From a virus: 40,046 nt of DNA. Below, piece after piece: positions 1 through 9,237 of the stretch. The notes under the pieces were generated by a model. The model was not told the DNA's origin. It saw only the letters and a program-made list of their open reading frames with translations, and made no database searches. The stretch spans positions 1 through 40,046 of the IMG/VR virus record IMGVR_UViG_3300032299_001432; one strand, given 5' to 3'. A program made the position numbers and the translations under genes. Position 1 is the first letter of the stretch, and each line of letters begins with the position of its first letter.

Positions 1-330
1 AGAAATACTGAATTTTCTGCATACCATACTTCAGAAAAGCAATCTACTCAAATCAAATTATCTCCATATCTTAGGGATGAAAAGCAAGTTGGATTCTCTT
101 ATATGGTATCTAAAACAGATAAGCAAAATAGCGAAAATAAACAATCATATTTAATTGGTTTTTATTTTAATGAAGCTCGTCTATTGAAGCAGTTTTTATC
201 TTATGCATTAGATTCTGTATTTGAATGTCAAAGAATAGAAACAATTAAAAAACTTAAAAATTCTAAAAAAGAAGATAATGACGATAATCAAAACGATGCC
301 AAAACTGATAATAATGGCGAGCTTTGGTAA
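1..330 (+). CDS. Partial unknown protein, acidic C-terminal tail
   Basis: The reading frame is open from base 1 and stops at 328-330, so the 5' end lies outside the window and 109 residues are visible. An internal ATG at 103 is only one possible start; because the frame is open all the way to base 1, a longer gene is more likely. I do not recognise the family. The visible part has a mixed fold, then a helical lysine-rich stretch, then a strongly acidic and asparagine-rich tail (KKEDNDDNQNDAKTDNNG) ending in ELW. Acidic tails with a terminal hydrophobic residue occur in phage single-strand DNA-binding proteins, but that alone is weak support and no OB-fold can be judged here. The stop overlaps the next start by one base (TAATG), which implies translational coupling with the glycosyltransferase. 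Confidence 0.6.
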   Translation, partial: RNTEFSAYHTSEKQSTQIKLSPYLRDEKQVGFSYMVSKTDKQNSENKQSYLIGFYFNEARLLKQFLSYALDSVFECQRIETIKKLKNSKKEDNDDNQNDAKTDNNGELW

Positions 331-2252
331 TGTCTAGGAAAAAGAAATTCTTATATCATTCAGATTTTGCTTTAGCCAAAACTGGCTTCGGCAGAGTATC
401 AAAGTCTCTTTTAACTTATTTATATAAAACTGGAAAATATGATATCGTCCACTATTGTTGTGGAATGCAAGAAGGAAATCCAGATTTATTAAAAACGCCT
501 TGGAAATCTTTAGGAGCTTTACCAAATTCACCAGTAGAAATAGAGCAACTAAATAAAGACCCAAACCAAGCAAGACTTGCTAGTTATGGTGCATATTTTA
601 TAGATAAAGTTATAGAACAAGAAAAACCAGATGTCTATATTGCGGCTCAAGACATTTGGGGAGTAGATTACAGTATAGGAAAACCTTGGTTTAATAAAAT
701 TAAATCAGCTATTTGGACAACACTTGACTCTTTACCTATATTACCATCTGCGGTTTCTTGTGCATCAAAATTAAAAAATTATTGGATTTGGAGTGATTTT
801 GCCACTAAAGCTTTACATGATTTAGGTCATAAAGAAGTAGAAACAATACATGGACCAATTGATATAAATAATTTTTATAGATTATCTGAAGATGAAAGAA
901 AAAATTTAAGAATTAAAAATAACATTAATCCAAATGCTTTTATTATTGGTTTTGTTTTTAGAAATCAATTAAGAAAAAGTGTTCCAAACTTATTAGAAGG
1001 TTATGCTATTTGGAAAGCTAGAAATCCAGAAGTTAAAAATACTTACTTACTTCTACATACTCATTGGTCCGAGGGTTGGAATATTTATAAGTTAGCAGAT
1101 GAATATAATATACCAAAACAAGAAATATTAACTACTTATGTTTGTAAAAGCTGTGGTAACTATGAAGTCAAAAATTTTACTGGACAAGATATTGATTGTA
1201 AATTTTGTAAAGCTCAAAAATCTCAAATAACCACTAATGTAGGAATTGGAATTACAGAAAAACAACTAAATGAAGTTTATAATCTGATGGATGTATATTG
1301 CCATCCATTTACAAGTGGTGGACAAGAAATACCAATTCAAGAAGCCAAATTGACGGAGTTAATTACATTAGTTACCAATTATAGCTGTGGAGAAGAGATG
1401 TGTTTGGATGAAGCTAATTCATTAGCTTTAGATTGGGCTGAATATAGAGAACATGGAACAGAATTTAGAAAAGCTTCAACTTTACCAAATTCAATAGCTA
1501 AACAATTACAAAAAGTATGGAAAATGCCCGTAGAAAAAAGAAAAGAAATGGGTAGAAAAGCTAGAGAATGGACTGTAGATAATTACTCATCAGAAGTTAT
1601 TGGCAATAAATTCGAAGAATTTATAGACTCAGCAGAACTTGCAGACTATAGTAGTATATCAATAAATCCAGAACCACAAGATCCTTTGTGTAAAATTCCA
1701 CCAATAGAAGATAATTCCGAATGGTTAAAAGCTTTGTATGCAAAAATCTTAAAAAGACCACAAGTTGATGAAAATGATGACGGCCATAAGTATTGGATGC
1801 AAGAATTCGCTAAAGGTCAAAAAAGAGAACAAATCGAGAATTATTTCAGACAAGTAGCTTGGCAAGAAAATGAAAAAAATAAAAAGGTAGAATTCAAAGA
1901 CCTTCTTGATAAAGATGATCACGGAAAAAGAATTCTATATGTTATACCAGAAGATGAGTCAGATGTATTTATGAGTAGTAGTTTATTTCCATCTATAAAA
2001 AGATTATATCCAGATTACAATTTATATGTTGCCACAAAAAATGAATATTTTGATATACTAGATGGAAATCCTAATGTCCATAAAATTATTCCATTTGTAC
2101 CGCAAATGGAAAACCAAATATGGTGCGAAGGAAATAAAGATTTTGAAGGTTATTTTGAAGTTGCATTTTTACCTTACATTGGAACACAAAAAATATTAAA
2201 TTATCTTCATAATGGTAAAGATAAAATTGAATTTGATATAAAAAATTTCTAA
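330..2252 (+). CDS. GT-B glycosyltransferase with zinc ribbon and C-terminal GT9-like half domain
   Basis: This 640-residue protein opens with a GT-B style motif (FALAKTGFGRVSKSLL, the gly-rich loop of GT4 enzymes). The second Rossmann half follows around residues 205-250 (IIGFVFRNQLRKSVPNLL) and 300-350 (NLMDVYCHPFTSGGQEIPIQEA). Between them four cysteines, C272-x2-C275 and C290-x2-C293, form a likely zinc ribbon. The GT4 EX7E signature is incomplete: the second Glu (QEA) is present but the first position is Gly. From about residue 532 the chain changes to the N-terminal half of a GT9 (ADP-heptose:LPS heptosyltransferase-like) fold, with RILYVIPEDESDV, SIKRLYPDYNLYVAT and GNPNVHKII. It then stops, and the other half is in the next gene. 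I chose the ATG at 330 (TAATG overlap with the upstream stop) over an in-frame TTG at 324. It probably modifies a phage or host glycan; the substrate is unknown. Confidence 0.8.
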   Translation: MSRKKKFLYHSDFALAKTGFGRVSKSLLTYLYKTGKYDIVHYCCGMQEGNPDLLKTPWKSLGALPNSPVEIEQLNKDPNQARLASYGAYFIDKVIEQEKPDVYIAAQDIWGVDYSIGKPWFNKIKSAIWTTLDSLPILPSAVSCASKLKNYWIWSDFATKALHDLGHKEVETIHGPIDINNFYRLSEDERKNLRIKNNINPNAFIIGFVFRNQLRKSVPNLLEGYAIWKARNPEVKNTYLLLHTHWSEGWNIYKLADEYNIPKQEILTTYVCKSCGNYEVKNFTGQDIDCKFCKAQKSQITTNVGIGITEKQLNEVYNLMDVYCHPFTSGGQEIPIQEAKLTELITLVTNYSCGEEMCLDEANSLALDWAEYREHGTEFRKASTLPNSIAKQLQKVWKMPVEKRKEMGRKAREWTVDNYSSEVIGNKFEEFIDSAELADYSSISINPEPQDPLCKIPPIEDNSEWLKALYAKILKRPQVDENDDGHKYWMQEFAKGQKREQIENYFRQVAWQENEKNKKVEFKDLLDKDDHGKRILYVIPEDESDVFMSSSLFPSIKRLYPDYNLYVATKNEYFDILDGNPNVHKIIPFVPQMENQIWCEGNKDFEGYFEVAFLPYIGTQKILNYLHNGKDKIEFDIKNF

Positions 2253-2259
2253 TATCTAT

Positions 2260-3420
2260 ATGCATATTCTAGAAGCATTTGCCACTTCCTCTGGTTTAAA
2301 AATATCAAAACCATATATTTATGAAAAATACTATCCATTAAATTTCGATAAATACATAATAATTGAAACAAATGATTCGAAATATCAATCTAAAAATTAT
2401 GATTATTGGCAAGAAGTCATTAGTCTAATCTTGCCTTCATTAAAAGAAAATAATATAAATATTCTGCAAATATGTGGGCAGAATGATCCTAGATTACTTA
2501 ATGCTTATACTGTAACTGGTTATACAGCAAATCAAAAAGCATATTTAATTAAAAATTCTGTAGTTTATATTGGTTCTAATTTATTAGGATTACAATTAGC
2601 TTCAAGTTACAATAAAAAAATTGTAGGTCTATATGGAAATATTTATTCATCACAGAATAAGCCATATTGGAGCAACGAAGAAGATATAGCTTTGATTCAA
2701 GGTTTTGATGAAAAAACGAAACCATCATATGCACCGCAAGAGAATCCAAAGGTTATAAATAACATAAAACCAGATATTTTAGCTCAAAGCATTTTAAATA
2801 GTTTAAATATTAAATATAAAATTAAAAATAAATTCAAATCTATAGGCGTAAGTTATATGAATAAAACTATAGAACTTGTACCAAATATGGTTATTAATCC
2901 AGCTTCTTTTGGAGCACCAAATGTTATAGTCAGAATGGATATTGAATTTAACGAAAAGTTTCTAGCAGCACAATTAGCGAAAAGTAAATGTTTAATTATA
3001 ACAAACAAAACTATTTCAGAAAATTTGATAAAGACATATAAAGTTAATATCACTCAAGTTGTATACAAAATTGAAAAAGAGAACGATCCTTTATTTGTTA
3101 ATTTATTAAAAAATGAAAACATTAGTTTTGCATTAATATCAGTATTAGATCAAGAAGATATTAATAATATTAAAATCCATTATATGGATTTAGGATTAAT
3201 ATTAAAATTGAATTATAAAACCAAAGAAGATTATGATTATAAAAATATAAAATACTACAAAAGTAATCATTTTATATTAAGTAATAGCAAATTATATATG
3301 AGCGAAGCTGCAGTAGAAAAAGACTTACCTATTAAAGATTTTGATCAAAACATTCAAGAAATCATTGATACTGATACCTTTTGGAAACATGCAGATAATT
3401 ATGCTTTTTTAGTTGACTAG
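2260..3420 (+). CDS. GT9 (heptosyltransferase-like) C-terminal domain protein
   Basis: The first ~180 of 386 residues look like the second half of a GT9 glycosyltransferase: a linker helix (MHILEAFATSSGLK), then YIIIETND, a WQEVISLILPSL helix, INILQICGQND, the AYLIKNSVVYIGSNLLGLQLAS segment that in GT9 enzymes contacts the nucleotide sugar, and IVGLYGN. The matching N-terminal half is the end of the upstream gene, seven bases away and in a different frame. Together they would make one GT9 domain, either as two interacting chains or by a frameshift. Residues ~200-386 are not recognised; they look like another alpha/beta domain, with MDIEFNEKFLAAQLAKSKCLIITN. I see no good Shine-Dalgarno before the ATG (TTTCTAATATCTATATG), which would fit translational coupling or frameshifting. 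Confidence 0.7.
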   Translation: MHILEAFATSSGLKISKPYIYEKYYPLNFDKYIIIETNDSKYQSKNYDYWQEVISLILPSLKENNINILQICGQNDPRLLNAYTVTGYTANQKAYLIKNSVVYIGSNLLGLQLASSYNKKIVGLYGNIYSSQNKPYWSNEEDIALIQGFDEKTKPSYAPQENPKVINNIKPDILAQSILNSLNIKYKIKNKFKSIGVSYMNKTIELVPNMVINPASFGAPNVIVRMDIEFNEKFLAAQLAKSKCLIITNKTISENLIKTYKVNITQVVYKIEKENDPLFVNLLKNENISFALISVLDQEDINNIKIHYMDLGLILKLNYKTKEDYDYKNIKYYKSNHFILSNSKLYMSEAAVEKDLPIKDFDQNIQEIIDTDTFWKHADNYAFLVD

Positions 3421-3448
3421 TTTATATAAATAGACTATCATACTAATA

Positions 3449-4261
3449 ATGAGTCCAAAAATTAAACAACAAGATCAAACTGCTTCTATTGGAAGCTCTG
3501 CACTTTTTGATAATAATATTAATATCACGCCAGAACTAAATGAACCAACACTAGAAGTTGTTCCTCCTAAACTTATTACAAGAAATAAATATGGCTTAAT
3601 TGAAGACAAGAATACCAATTATACTTATAATGATGATGGAACTATCAATTGGCGTAAAATGGTAAAAACAGAACATCTTGTTCCTAATAGACAAAAAACT
3701 CAAGAAACCGACGTATCTAAACTTCAAGATAAAGATTTGCTTATTCTTTTAGGTGGCATTAAAGAACTTGCTCAAATTAGAGGTTATACTAGCGTTGAAT
3801 ATAAAGTCGTTGCAGCTAGTGAAAATTATTTTGCAACATCTTGTAAAATTATATGGATTCCTAATTATGAGACTAACGGAAGAGTTATTGAATTCGAAGC
3901 TCTTGCTGATGCCACTTTAAATAACACAAAGAGTTTCGCTAGATTCTTCTTGGCAGCAATAGCGGAAAATAGAGCATTTGTAAGATGTGTTCGTAATTTC
4001 TTAAAGATTAATATTGTGTCCCAAGAAGAATTAGGTGATGCAAAACTTCTTGAAGAAGCAGTAGCATCAAATGAAAATCCAACTTCTCCACAAGTTCTGT
4101 TAGAGAAAGTTATGAAAGATAAAGGAATTTCTTTCGATTATCTTAAAGAAAAATTAATTAAAGAAAAATTTGAAGGAGCAGAAGGTCTTAGCTCTGTTCA
4201 AGATATTCCAAAATCTAAAATATTTGAATTGATTGATAGAATTAAAAAGATTAAAAAATAA
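3449..4261 (+). CDS. Putative single-strand annealing (Rad52/Sak-like) recombination protein
   Basis: This is a 270-residue protein. After a variable N-terminus, residues ~90-195 carry a pattern seen in phage single-strand annealing proteins: an alpha/beta core (ELAQIRGYTSVEYKVV, CKIIWIPN, VIEFEALADATLNNT) and then the helix AENRAFVRCVRNFLKI, comparable to the AETRA..RALR helix of Rad52/Sak-type proteins. A short C-terminal helical module (residues ~215-270, LLEKVMKDKGISFDYLKEKL, then KIFELIDRIKK) resembles the helical tails found on phage recombination proteins. Such proteins anneal complementary strands during phage recombination and replication. The assignment rests on motif memory only; another nucleic-acid-associated protein remains possible. 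The gene converges with the tail gene J: the two stops are separated by one base and no terminator hairpin is visible. Confidence 0.45.
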   Translation: MSPKIKQQDQTASIGSSALFDNNINITPELNEPTLEVVPPKLITRNKYGLIEDKNTNYTYNDDGTINWRKMVKTEHLVPNRQKTQETDVSKLQDKDLLILLGGIKELAQIRGYTSVEYKVVAASENYFATSCKIIWIPNYETNGRVIEFEALADATLNNTKSFARFFLAAIAENRAFVRCVRNFLKINIVSQEELGDAKLLEEAVASNENPTSPQVLLEKVMKDKGISFDYLKEKLIKEKFEGAEGLSSVQDIPKSKIFELIDRIKKIKK

Positions 4262-4262
4262 A

Positions 4263-7200
4263 TTACGAAGCTCTGAAATATGGAATCCTTACACCAGTTC
4301 CATTTATATCAAGTCTAAAATATCCAGATGGTGCATAAGTTCTAGTTGTTGAATTTAAAACTTGATCTGCATTAAATAATAAACTTCCACCAGTACCACT
4401 TAAATTCAAGTAATAGCCACTGGCTAATCTTAAATCTCCGCTATTTATTTTACTTTTTAGGAAAGCGTCACCACTTAAATCATTTATTAAACTAATAAGA
4501 TAGCCACTTACTCCAGACAATTGCTCCTCATCTACAATATTACCTAAATTATTAGTTATATAAATTGGATTAGCATTAGTTTGAGGTAAAAATACTAAAT
4601 TGTTAACAATTTGCCTATCGGTATCAACAGCAGTTCCTTGATTATTAACTCTTGGAAATCTATAAGTAGTAGCTACTCCTGGTGGATAAACTTGATAATC
4701 TACTGGGACAGCATCTACAGTACTATAACTAACATTATAGCAAAGTTTTCGACCACCAAAACCTGGTTCTATTTCAAATGTCGCTCCAGCTGTACATGCA
4801 GGACAAGGAGATGGAGGAGAACATGACGCACAACCTGCTAAAGTACCACCTTCACATCTGTTATAAAATACATTTCTTGTGTAATTACCCAAATCATAAA
4901 TGCTTCCATTAGTGAAATCTTGATCATATTGATCCATTAAATTATCTTCAAATTGAGTAGATGGTCTTAAAGACATATATCCACTTTTAAGAAGTCCCGC
5001 TCCAACACTTTTAACAAAACTAGCAGTTGTTGTAAAAGTATCTGCTCCATTAAAAAAAGCTTCTCTTAATTGGATTCCACTATTAGCTAACGCTTTAACA
5101 AAACTAGTATAACTTGGACCAGTAAATTGTTGATACATTATTTTATTTAAATTATCTTTAGTTAAATAACCAGTTGCAGCATTTTGATCAGTGAAAAATA
5201 TATAAATACTTCCAAAATAAGATTGTGGATCTTTTATTACTACCGATATATTATTGTCACTATTTATAATAGCTGTAGCAGTATTTATATCGTATTTTTC
5301 AGAAGTCATTTGATCATTTTGAAATAATCCGAAAAGATAACCATGAGGTTGATTATAAGCGGTTCCAGCTAAAGTTTGTTGAGAAGTATACTTTACTCCT
5401 CCATCTTTTTGTCTTGCATCAATAGCTATCCAAAATCCAGAAATTACATCATCTCTTAAATATGATCTTAAATTTTGATCAGTAAAACCAGTAAATGCTG
5501 AAAATTCAGCAGACAAAGAGCTAGGCGAATAATAATCTGTGTTTATAAAAGTTTCACTATTAGCTCCAGATCCATCAAAATTTCCAGTTCCAAAATTCAG
5601 TCTATAAGTCAATTCATCATTTGTCCATGTTTTTAAAACTGGAGCAAGATTATCTAGATTCCATTGAAGACTTAAAGTTTTATCATGAATTAAATTACCT
5701 GTATTCAAAGCTACAGACTGAAATTGACCTGCGTTTGGGCCTACAACTGGAATTGTAGTCAAATCATCAAAACTAGATCTATATTTAAAATCATTTAATT
5801 CAATTAAATTAGTATAATCTCCTAATAAATTAGAAGAATAATAAAAATTTCCACCTCTATAATTTCTAGAGAAATATCCTCTTGGACTTATACCATAAAT
5901 TCTAAAATAGTAAGTTTGATTATTTCCAGTAGGAACATGCTCTCCACTTACAACAGAATTATCACTAGGGACTTGAAGAGAATTTAAAAAGAAATCTTCT
6001 TTTGGTACGTTCACCGTAAAGCCTTGAATATTAGCATATTGAGTTTGAAGATCATTGCTGATAAAATCACTTCCACTTTTAATATATATTCTCCAATAAC
6101 TTGTTTCAGAATTTTGAGTATCTACAGCACCACTGATATCATAATTTAAATATAAATCTGCTGTTTCATATAATGCAAGACCACTTGGATAGCTAGCTTC
6201 TTTTGATGCAATTGGACTTAGCACTGGAGCATCTGTAAATGAAAATCCAGACTCAACATATAAGTATTTACTTGGATTGTATTCCATTGCATTTATATTA
6301 TATTTAAATGGTTCAATTTCAGATATTCCAATTATTCTATATAATTCAGTTTCGGTATTTAGTCCAAAAGCACCGCCAGTAGTTTGAGCAGTCCAAATTG
6401 CTCCAGTATGTAAATTATAATCAGTTGCATTAAATACTTTATTGCAATTAATTTCTGTTAAAGTTTTTTCTGGATCATAACCAGTAGCTGTATTTACAAA
6501 AGATGAATTCATTTGAAAAAGTCCAGATTGAATCTTACTTCTTTCATAGCCTGTAACAAAATCAGAATAATTTGTTCCAGTCGCTCTTGATGTAGGTGTT
6601 AGAATTTCAAGTTTATATGTTTGGTTTGGAAAATTTGTTGTAAAATATCCAGAAATATTGTTAAATTCTTCATCAAGAATAAATTTATGTTTACCACCAA
6701 TTCCTGTACTAATTCCTAAAACTCTTCCCCCTAATCTATGCATTAGCCTATTTGAATCTTGAATTTTAATAACATCTCCTGGCCTTAAATATACTGAATC
6801 TAATCCTGCAGTAAAATCAATAGTTTCTGTTTCTAATTGTTCGCTAGCTAATGCCCATTTTCCAAGTCTATAAGCTTGGCCTCTACTTGTGCAACCAAAT
6901 GCAGTAATTTCTAATTTTCTGATACCATATTTTCTTACTCCATCTGGGTCTTCAATATGTTCAACTGTTGGTTTAGCAAAATAATTCATATCATTGTATC
7001 TAACAACAGCGACTGTATTTCTTGTTTTTTTGCTACTACTAGAATAATTAAAATCTCCGTTTTCTACATTAGAATTTGTGAACAAAACATAAGGATCTTT
7101 TGGCATATCAGCAATTGCAAAAATTGAACCATTAGCATAATAAGACATTCCTCTAAAAATGCTGGCCATGTCATTTAATAAATTAAATGCATCAGAAAAA

Positions 7201-8558
7201 TCATTTATGACAGCATTACAAGTAAATCTTGGTTCTAATCCACCAAACCCATCATCAACAATTGTATCGCAATACTGAGCAATTTGATATAAATTCCATT
7301 TATCTACTTGTTGATTTTTTATATATTTTCCTAATCCATATCTTCTATTTGTTAATATGTCGTAATAACACCATGCTGGATTATCTGTCCAATAAAGTCC
7401 AACTCCAGAAGGATGATATTCATCTGAAAATCTTCCATCCCAATCTCCATTATATGTTTTTTTAATCGGATCATAATTGCTTGGTATTTTTATTTTTAAT
7501 AATTTTACATCATATGATCTATCTGGAACATTTTGAAAATATTCTGATGTAAATAAACTTTTAAAAATTGCAGATTTTGGATATATATAATCTTCTCTAA
7601 AAACTTCAGTAATTGAATCTACCGTTACAGAGTCTTTTAAATTTAATACAGTACTTTCCTTACTAGTTCTTTGTATTTGCACTCTCCATCCTAAAAATGT
7701 TATATCATTTGGATCGTATTGACCGCTTAAATCAAATTTAAAAGCATCAATTATACCAGAACTTATTTTTCCATTGGTTTGTTCGTCTCTTTGCAGAGAT
7801 CGTATTTCTATATATCCGCCGCTAGTTATTTTAAAAATTTTGAATCTATAAGTTATCTTTCTATCTCTAATATCTCCAGCTGTTTGTGAAATTTTAACAG
7901 TTTGACCACAACCTAGATCATAAGTTACTCGATCTCTATTTGGGTCATTTTGCTGGTCAAAAAGAGCTGTTATTTTTAAAGATACGATTAATTCACTTAT
8001 ATTTGTATTTTTAAAATCGTAATTTTTAGCAAAATCTGCTCCAAATCTTAAAGTATCTCCTAATGTTAAAGTTCTAGAAGCTTGAGAAATATCTGCTGCA
8101 CTAGTAGCATTTTTTAATGTACTGGATAGACTTGTTGCAGTAGTTTGATTTCCATTATCGTATCTAAAATTAATTTGAGAGTAATTATAATTTCCAGCAT
8201 CATCAATTAATGGAACATTTTTCCAAAATATTGATCTCAGATAAGGATTATTTTCTTTATTAGGATATATATTAAAAATATAACTTGACCAACCAATTTG
8301 ATTAGTTTGACCAGCATAAATATATTTTCCACTTACTAAACCTTCAATTGGACCTTCAGAAATTAAATCTGTGACTTCTGTTTCTGTTCTGGAAAGAACT
8401 TTACCTGCTACGTTAGTTTTAAAAATACCTTCAGGCGCTTCGATTGGAGTATGTGGATCTGGTGGTGGTCGAGGACTACAACTCTTTCCACCTCCTCCTC
8501 CTCCTGCTCCTCTTAAAACTTTAGGATAAAATTTTTTATTATCTTCTTTTAGATTCAT
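4263..8558 (-). CDS. J: Tail tip / host-specificity protein J (central fibre)
   Basis: This 1431-residue homologue of lambda gpJ forms the tail tip hub and contacts the receptor. Family hallmarks occur in order: a gly-rich then pro-rich N-terminus (LRGAGGGGGGKSC, PRPPPDPHTP), SRTETEVTDLISEGPIEGLV (~55-75), NPAWCYYDILTNRRYGLGKYI (~390-410), the following FTCNAVINDFSDAFNLLNDMASIFRGM, GDFNYSSSSKKTRNTVAVV, and the LETETIDFTAGLDSVYLRPGDVIKI stretch (~575-600). Fibronectin-like and unknown receptor-side regions follow. A cysteine cluster (CEGGTLAGCASC, then CPAC) lies near residues 1235-1255. It is translationally coupled to gpI (TAATG) and has a Shine-Dalgarno-like AAGGA upstream. It is the last gene of the gpM-L-I-J unit and ends one base from the oppositely oriented annealing-protein gene. 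Confidence 0.95.
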   Translation of the reverse strand: MNLKEDNKKFYPKVLRGAGGGGGGKSCSPRPPPDPHTPIEAPEGIFKTNVAGKVLSRTETEVTDLISEGPIEGLVSGKYIYAGQTNQIGWSSYIFNIYPNKENNPYLRSIFWKNVPLIDDAGNYNYSQINFRYDNGNQTTATSLSSTLKNATSAADISQASRTLTLGDTLRFGADFAKNYDFKNTNISELIVSLKITALFDQQNDPNRDRVTYDLGCGQTVKISQTAGDIRDRKITYRFKIFKITSGGYIEIRSLQRDEQTNGKISSGIIDAFKFDLSGQYDPNDITFLGWRVQIQRTSKESTVLNLKDSVTVDSITEVFREDYIYPKSAIFKSLFTSEYFQNVPDRSYDVKLLKIKIPSNYDPIKKTYNGDWDGRFSDEYHPSGVGLYWTDNPAWCYYDILTNRRYGLGKYIKNQQVDKWNLYQIAQYCDTIVDDGFGGLEPRFTCNAVINDFSDAFNLLNDMASIFRGMSYYANGSIFAIADMPKDPYVLFTNSNVENGDFNYSSSSKKTRNTVAVVRYNDMNYFAKPTVEHIEDPDGVRKYGIRKLEITAFGCTSRGQAYRLGKWALASEQLETETIDFTAGLDSVYLRPGDVIKIQDSNRLMHRLGGRVLGISTGIGGKHKFILDEEFNNISGYFTTNFPNQTYKLEILTPTSRATGTNYSDFVTGYERSKIQSGLFQMNSSFVNTATGYDPEKTLTEINCNKVFNATDYNLHTGAIWTAQTTGGAFGLNTETELYRIIGISEIEPFKYNINAMEYNPSKYLYVESGFSFTDAPVLSPIASKEASYPSGLALYETADLYLNYDISGAVDTQNSETSYWRIYIKSGSDFISNDLQTQYANIQGFTVNVPKEDFFLNSLQVPSDNSVVSGEHVPTGNNQTYYFRIYGISPRGYFSRNYRGGNFYYSSNLLGDYTNLIELNDFKYRSSFDDLTTIPVVGPNAGQFQSVALNTGNLIHDKTLSLQWNLDNLAPVLKTWTNDELTYRLNFGTGNFDGSGANSETFINTDYYSPSSLSAEFSAFTGFTDQNLRSYLRDDVISGFWIAIDARQKDGGVKYTSQQTLAGTAYNQPHGYLFGLFQNDQMTSEKYDINTATAIINSDNNISVVIKDPQSYFGSIYIFFTDQNAATGYLTKDNLNKIMYQQFTGPSYTSFVKALANSGIQLREAFFNGADTFTTTASFVKSVGAGLLKSGYMSLRPSTQFEDNLMDQYDQDFTNGSIYDLGNYTRNVFYNRCEGGTLAGCASCSPPSPCPACTAGATFEIEPGFGGRKLCYNVSYSTVDAVPVDYQVYPPGVATTYRFPRVNNQGTAVDTDRQIVNNLVFLPQTNANPIYITNNLGNIVDEEQLSGVSGYLISLINDLSGDAFLKSKINSGDLRLASGYYLNLSGTGGSLLFNADQVLNSTTRTYAPSGYFRLDINGTGVRIPYFRAS

Positions 8559-9235
8559 TAACTTGTCCTTGATTCAGTATTCTTAACGTAACTAGTATTA
8601 AATGAAGCACTAACAGTTTTAGAGCCAACAATAAGTCTTCCGTATCCTACTGGAATAGGTCCACCTTCTCCTCTTGTATTTGTTGGTCCATCAAAAAGAT
8701 AAGATTTTCCACCACCACCCTTTGCTGCAATTTCTGGAGATTGAAATTCTGGAGCAACAAATGGGGGAGGAGAAGATAAAAGAGATAAAAATCCAGCAGC
8801 AGTTAAAGCTATTCCAGCTAAAATTAAAGCTGCACCAAAAACTGCGCCAACACCAGTAAATATTAATACTACGCCAACAATAGTTAAAACAATTCCAGCT
8901 ACAGCACTAATTATTCCATTCGCTCCTTCTATGATTGGAATAATATCAATACTTTTTAAATCTTCAGTTTTATAAGATACCGTTAAATTTGAATAAATAG
9001 CTTTTTCAAGATCGTTTTCAATTTCATCTGGATTTTTAAAAATTTTAAAATCTTTCTTATTTATAAGAACTCTATATTTTAAATTATCTTTCTCTAGCTC
9101 ATAAAGAGTTTTATATAAAATTCTAGTGTTAGCTTCTATTGCCCTAATAGCTTCTCCAACACTATTTACAGCTAAATTCCATTTAGTCTTTTTTACTTTT
9201 TCTGCTAATATACCATGTAATTCTATTTCAACCAT
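8558..9235 (-). CDS. I: Tail assembly protein I
   Basis: This 225-residue homologue of lambda gpI is required for tail tip assembly. The N-terminal ~95 residues form a ubiquitin-like beta-grasp region (MVEIELHGILAEKV, then SVGEAIRAIEANTR). A long hydrophobic Gly/Ala/Val-rich stretch follows (residues ~105-155). The C-terminus carries the gpI signature SYLFDGPTNTRGEGGPIPVGYGR followed by LIVGSKTVSASF. The length matches lambda gpI (223). A clean Shine-Dalgarno (AGGAG, 8 nt spacing) precedes the ATG, and the stop overlaps gpJ by one base. In lambda the peptidase-like gene K lies between L and I; here L and I are directly adjacent with a 2-base gap, so K is missing from its usual place. Confidence 0.92.
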   Translation of the reverse strand: MVEIELHGILAEKVKKTKWNLAVNSVGEAIRAIEANTRILYKTLYELEKDNLKYRVLINKKDFKIFKNPDEIENDLEKAIYSNLTVSYKTEDLKSIDIIPIIEGANGIISAVAGIVLTIVGVVLIFTGVGAVFGAALILAGIALTAAGFLSLLSSPPPFVAPEFQSPEIAAKGGGGKSYLFDGPTNTRGEGGPIPVGYGRLIVGSKTVSASFNTSYVKNTESRTS

Positions 9236-9237
9236 AA

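Noticed and set aside
324-330. TTG at 324 as start of the glycosyltransferase.
   Set aside because: The ATG at 330 overlaps the upstream stop (TAATG), the same coupling seen at 8558, 14204 and 30896, and needs no rare start codon.
4255-4270. Terminator between the convergent annealing-protein and gpJ genes.
   Set aside because: The stops are one base apart, and no GC-rich stem with T-tract is visible around them.
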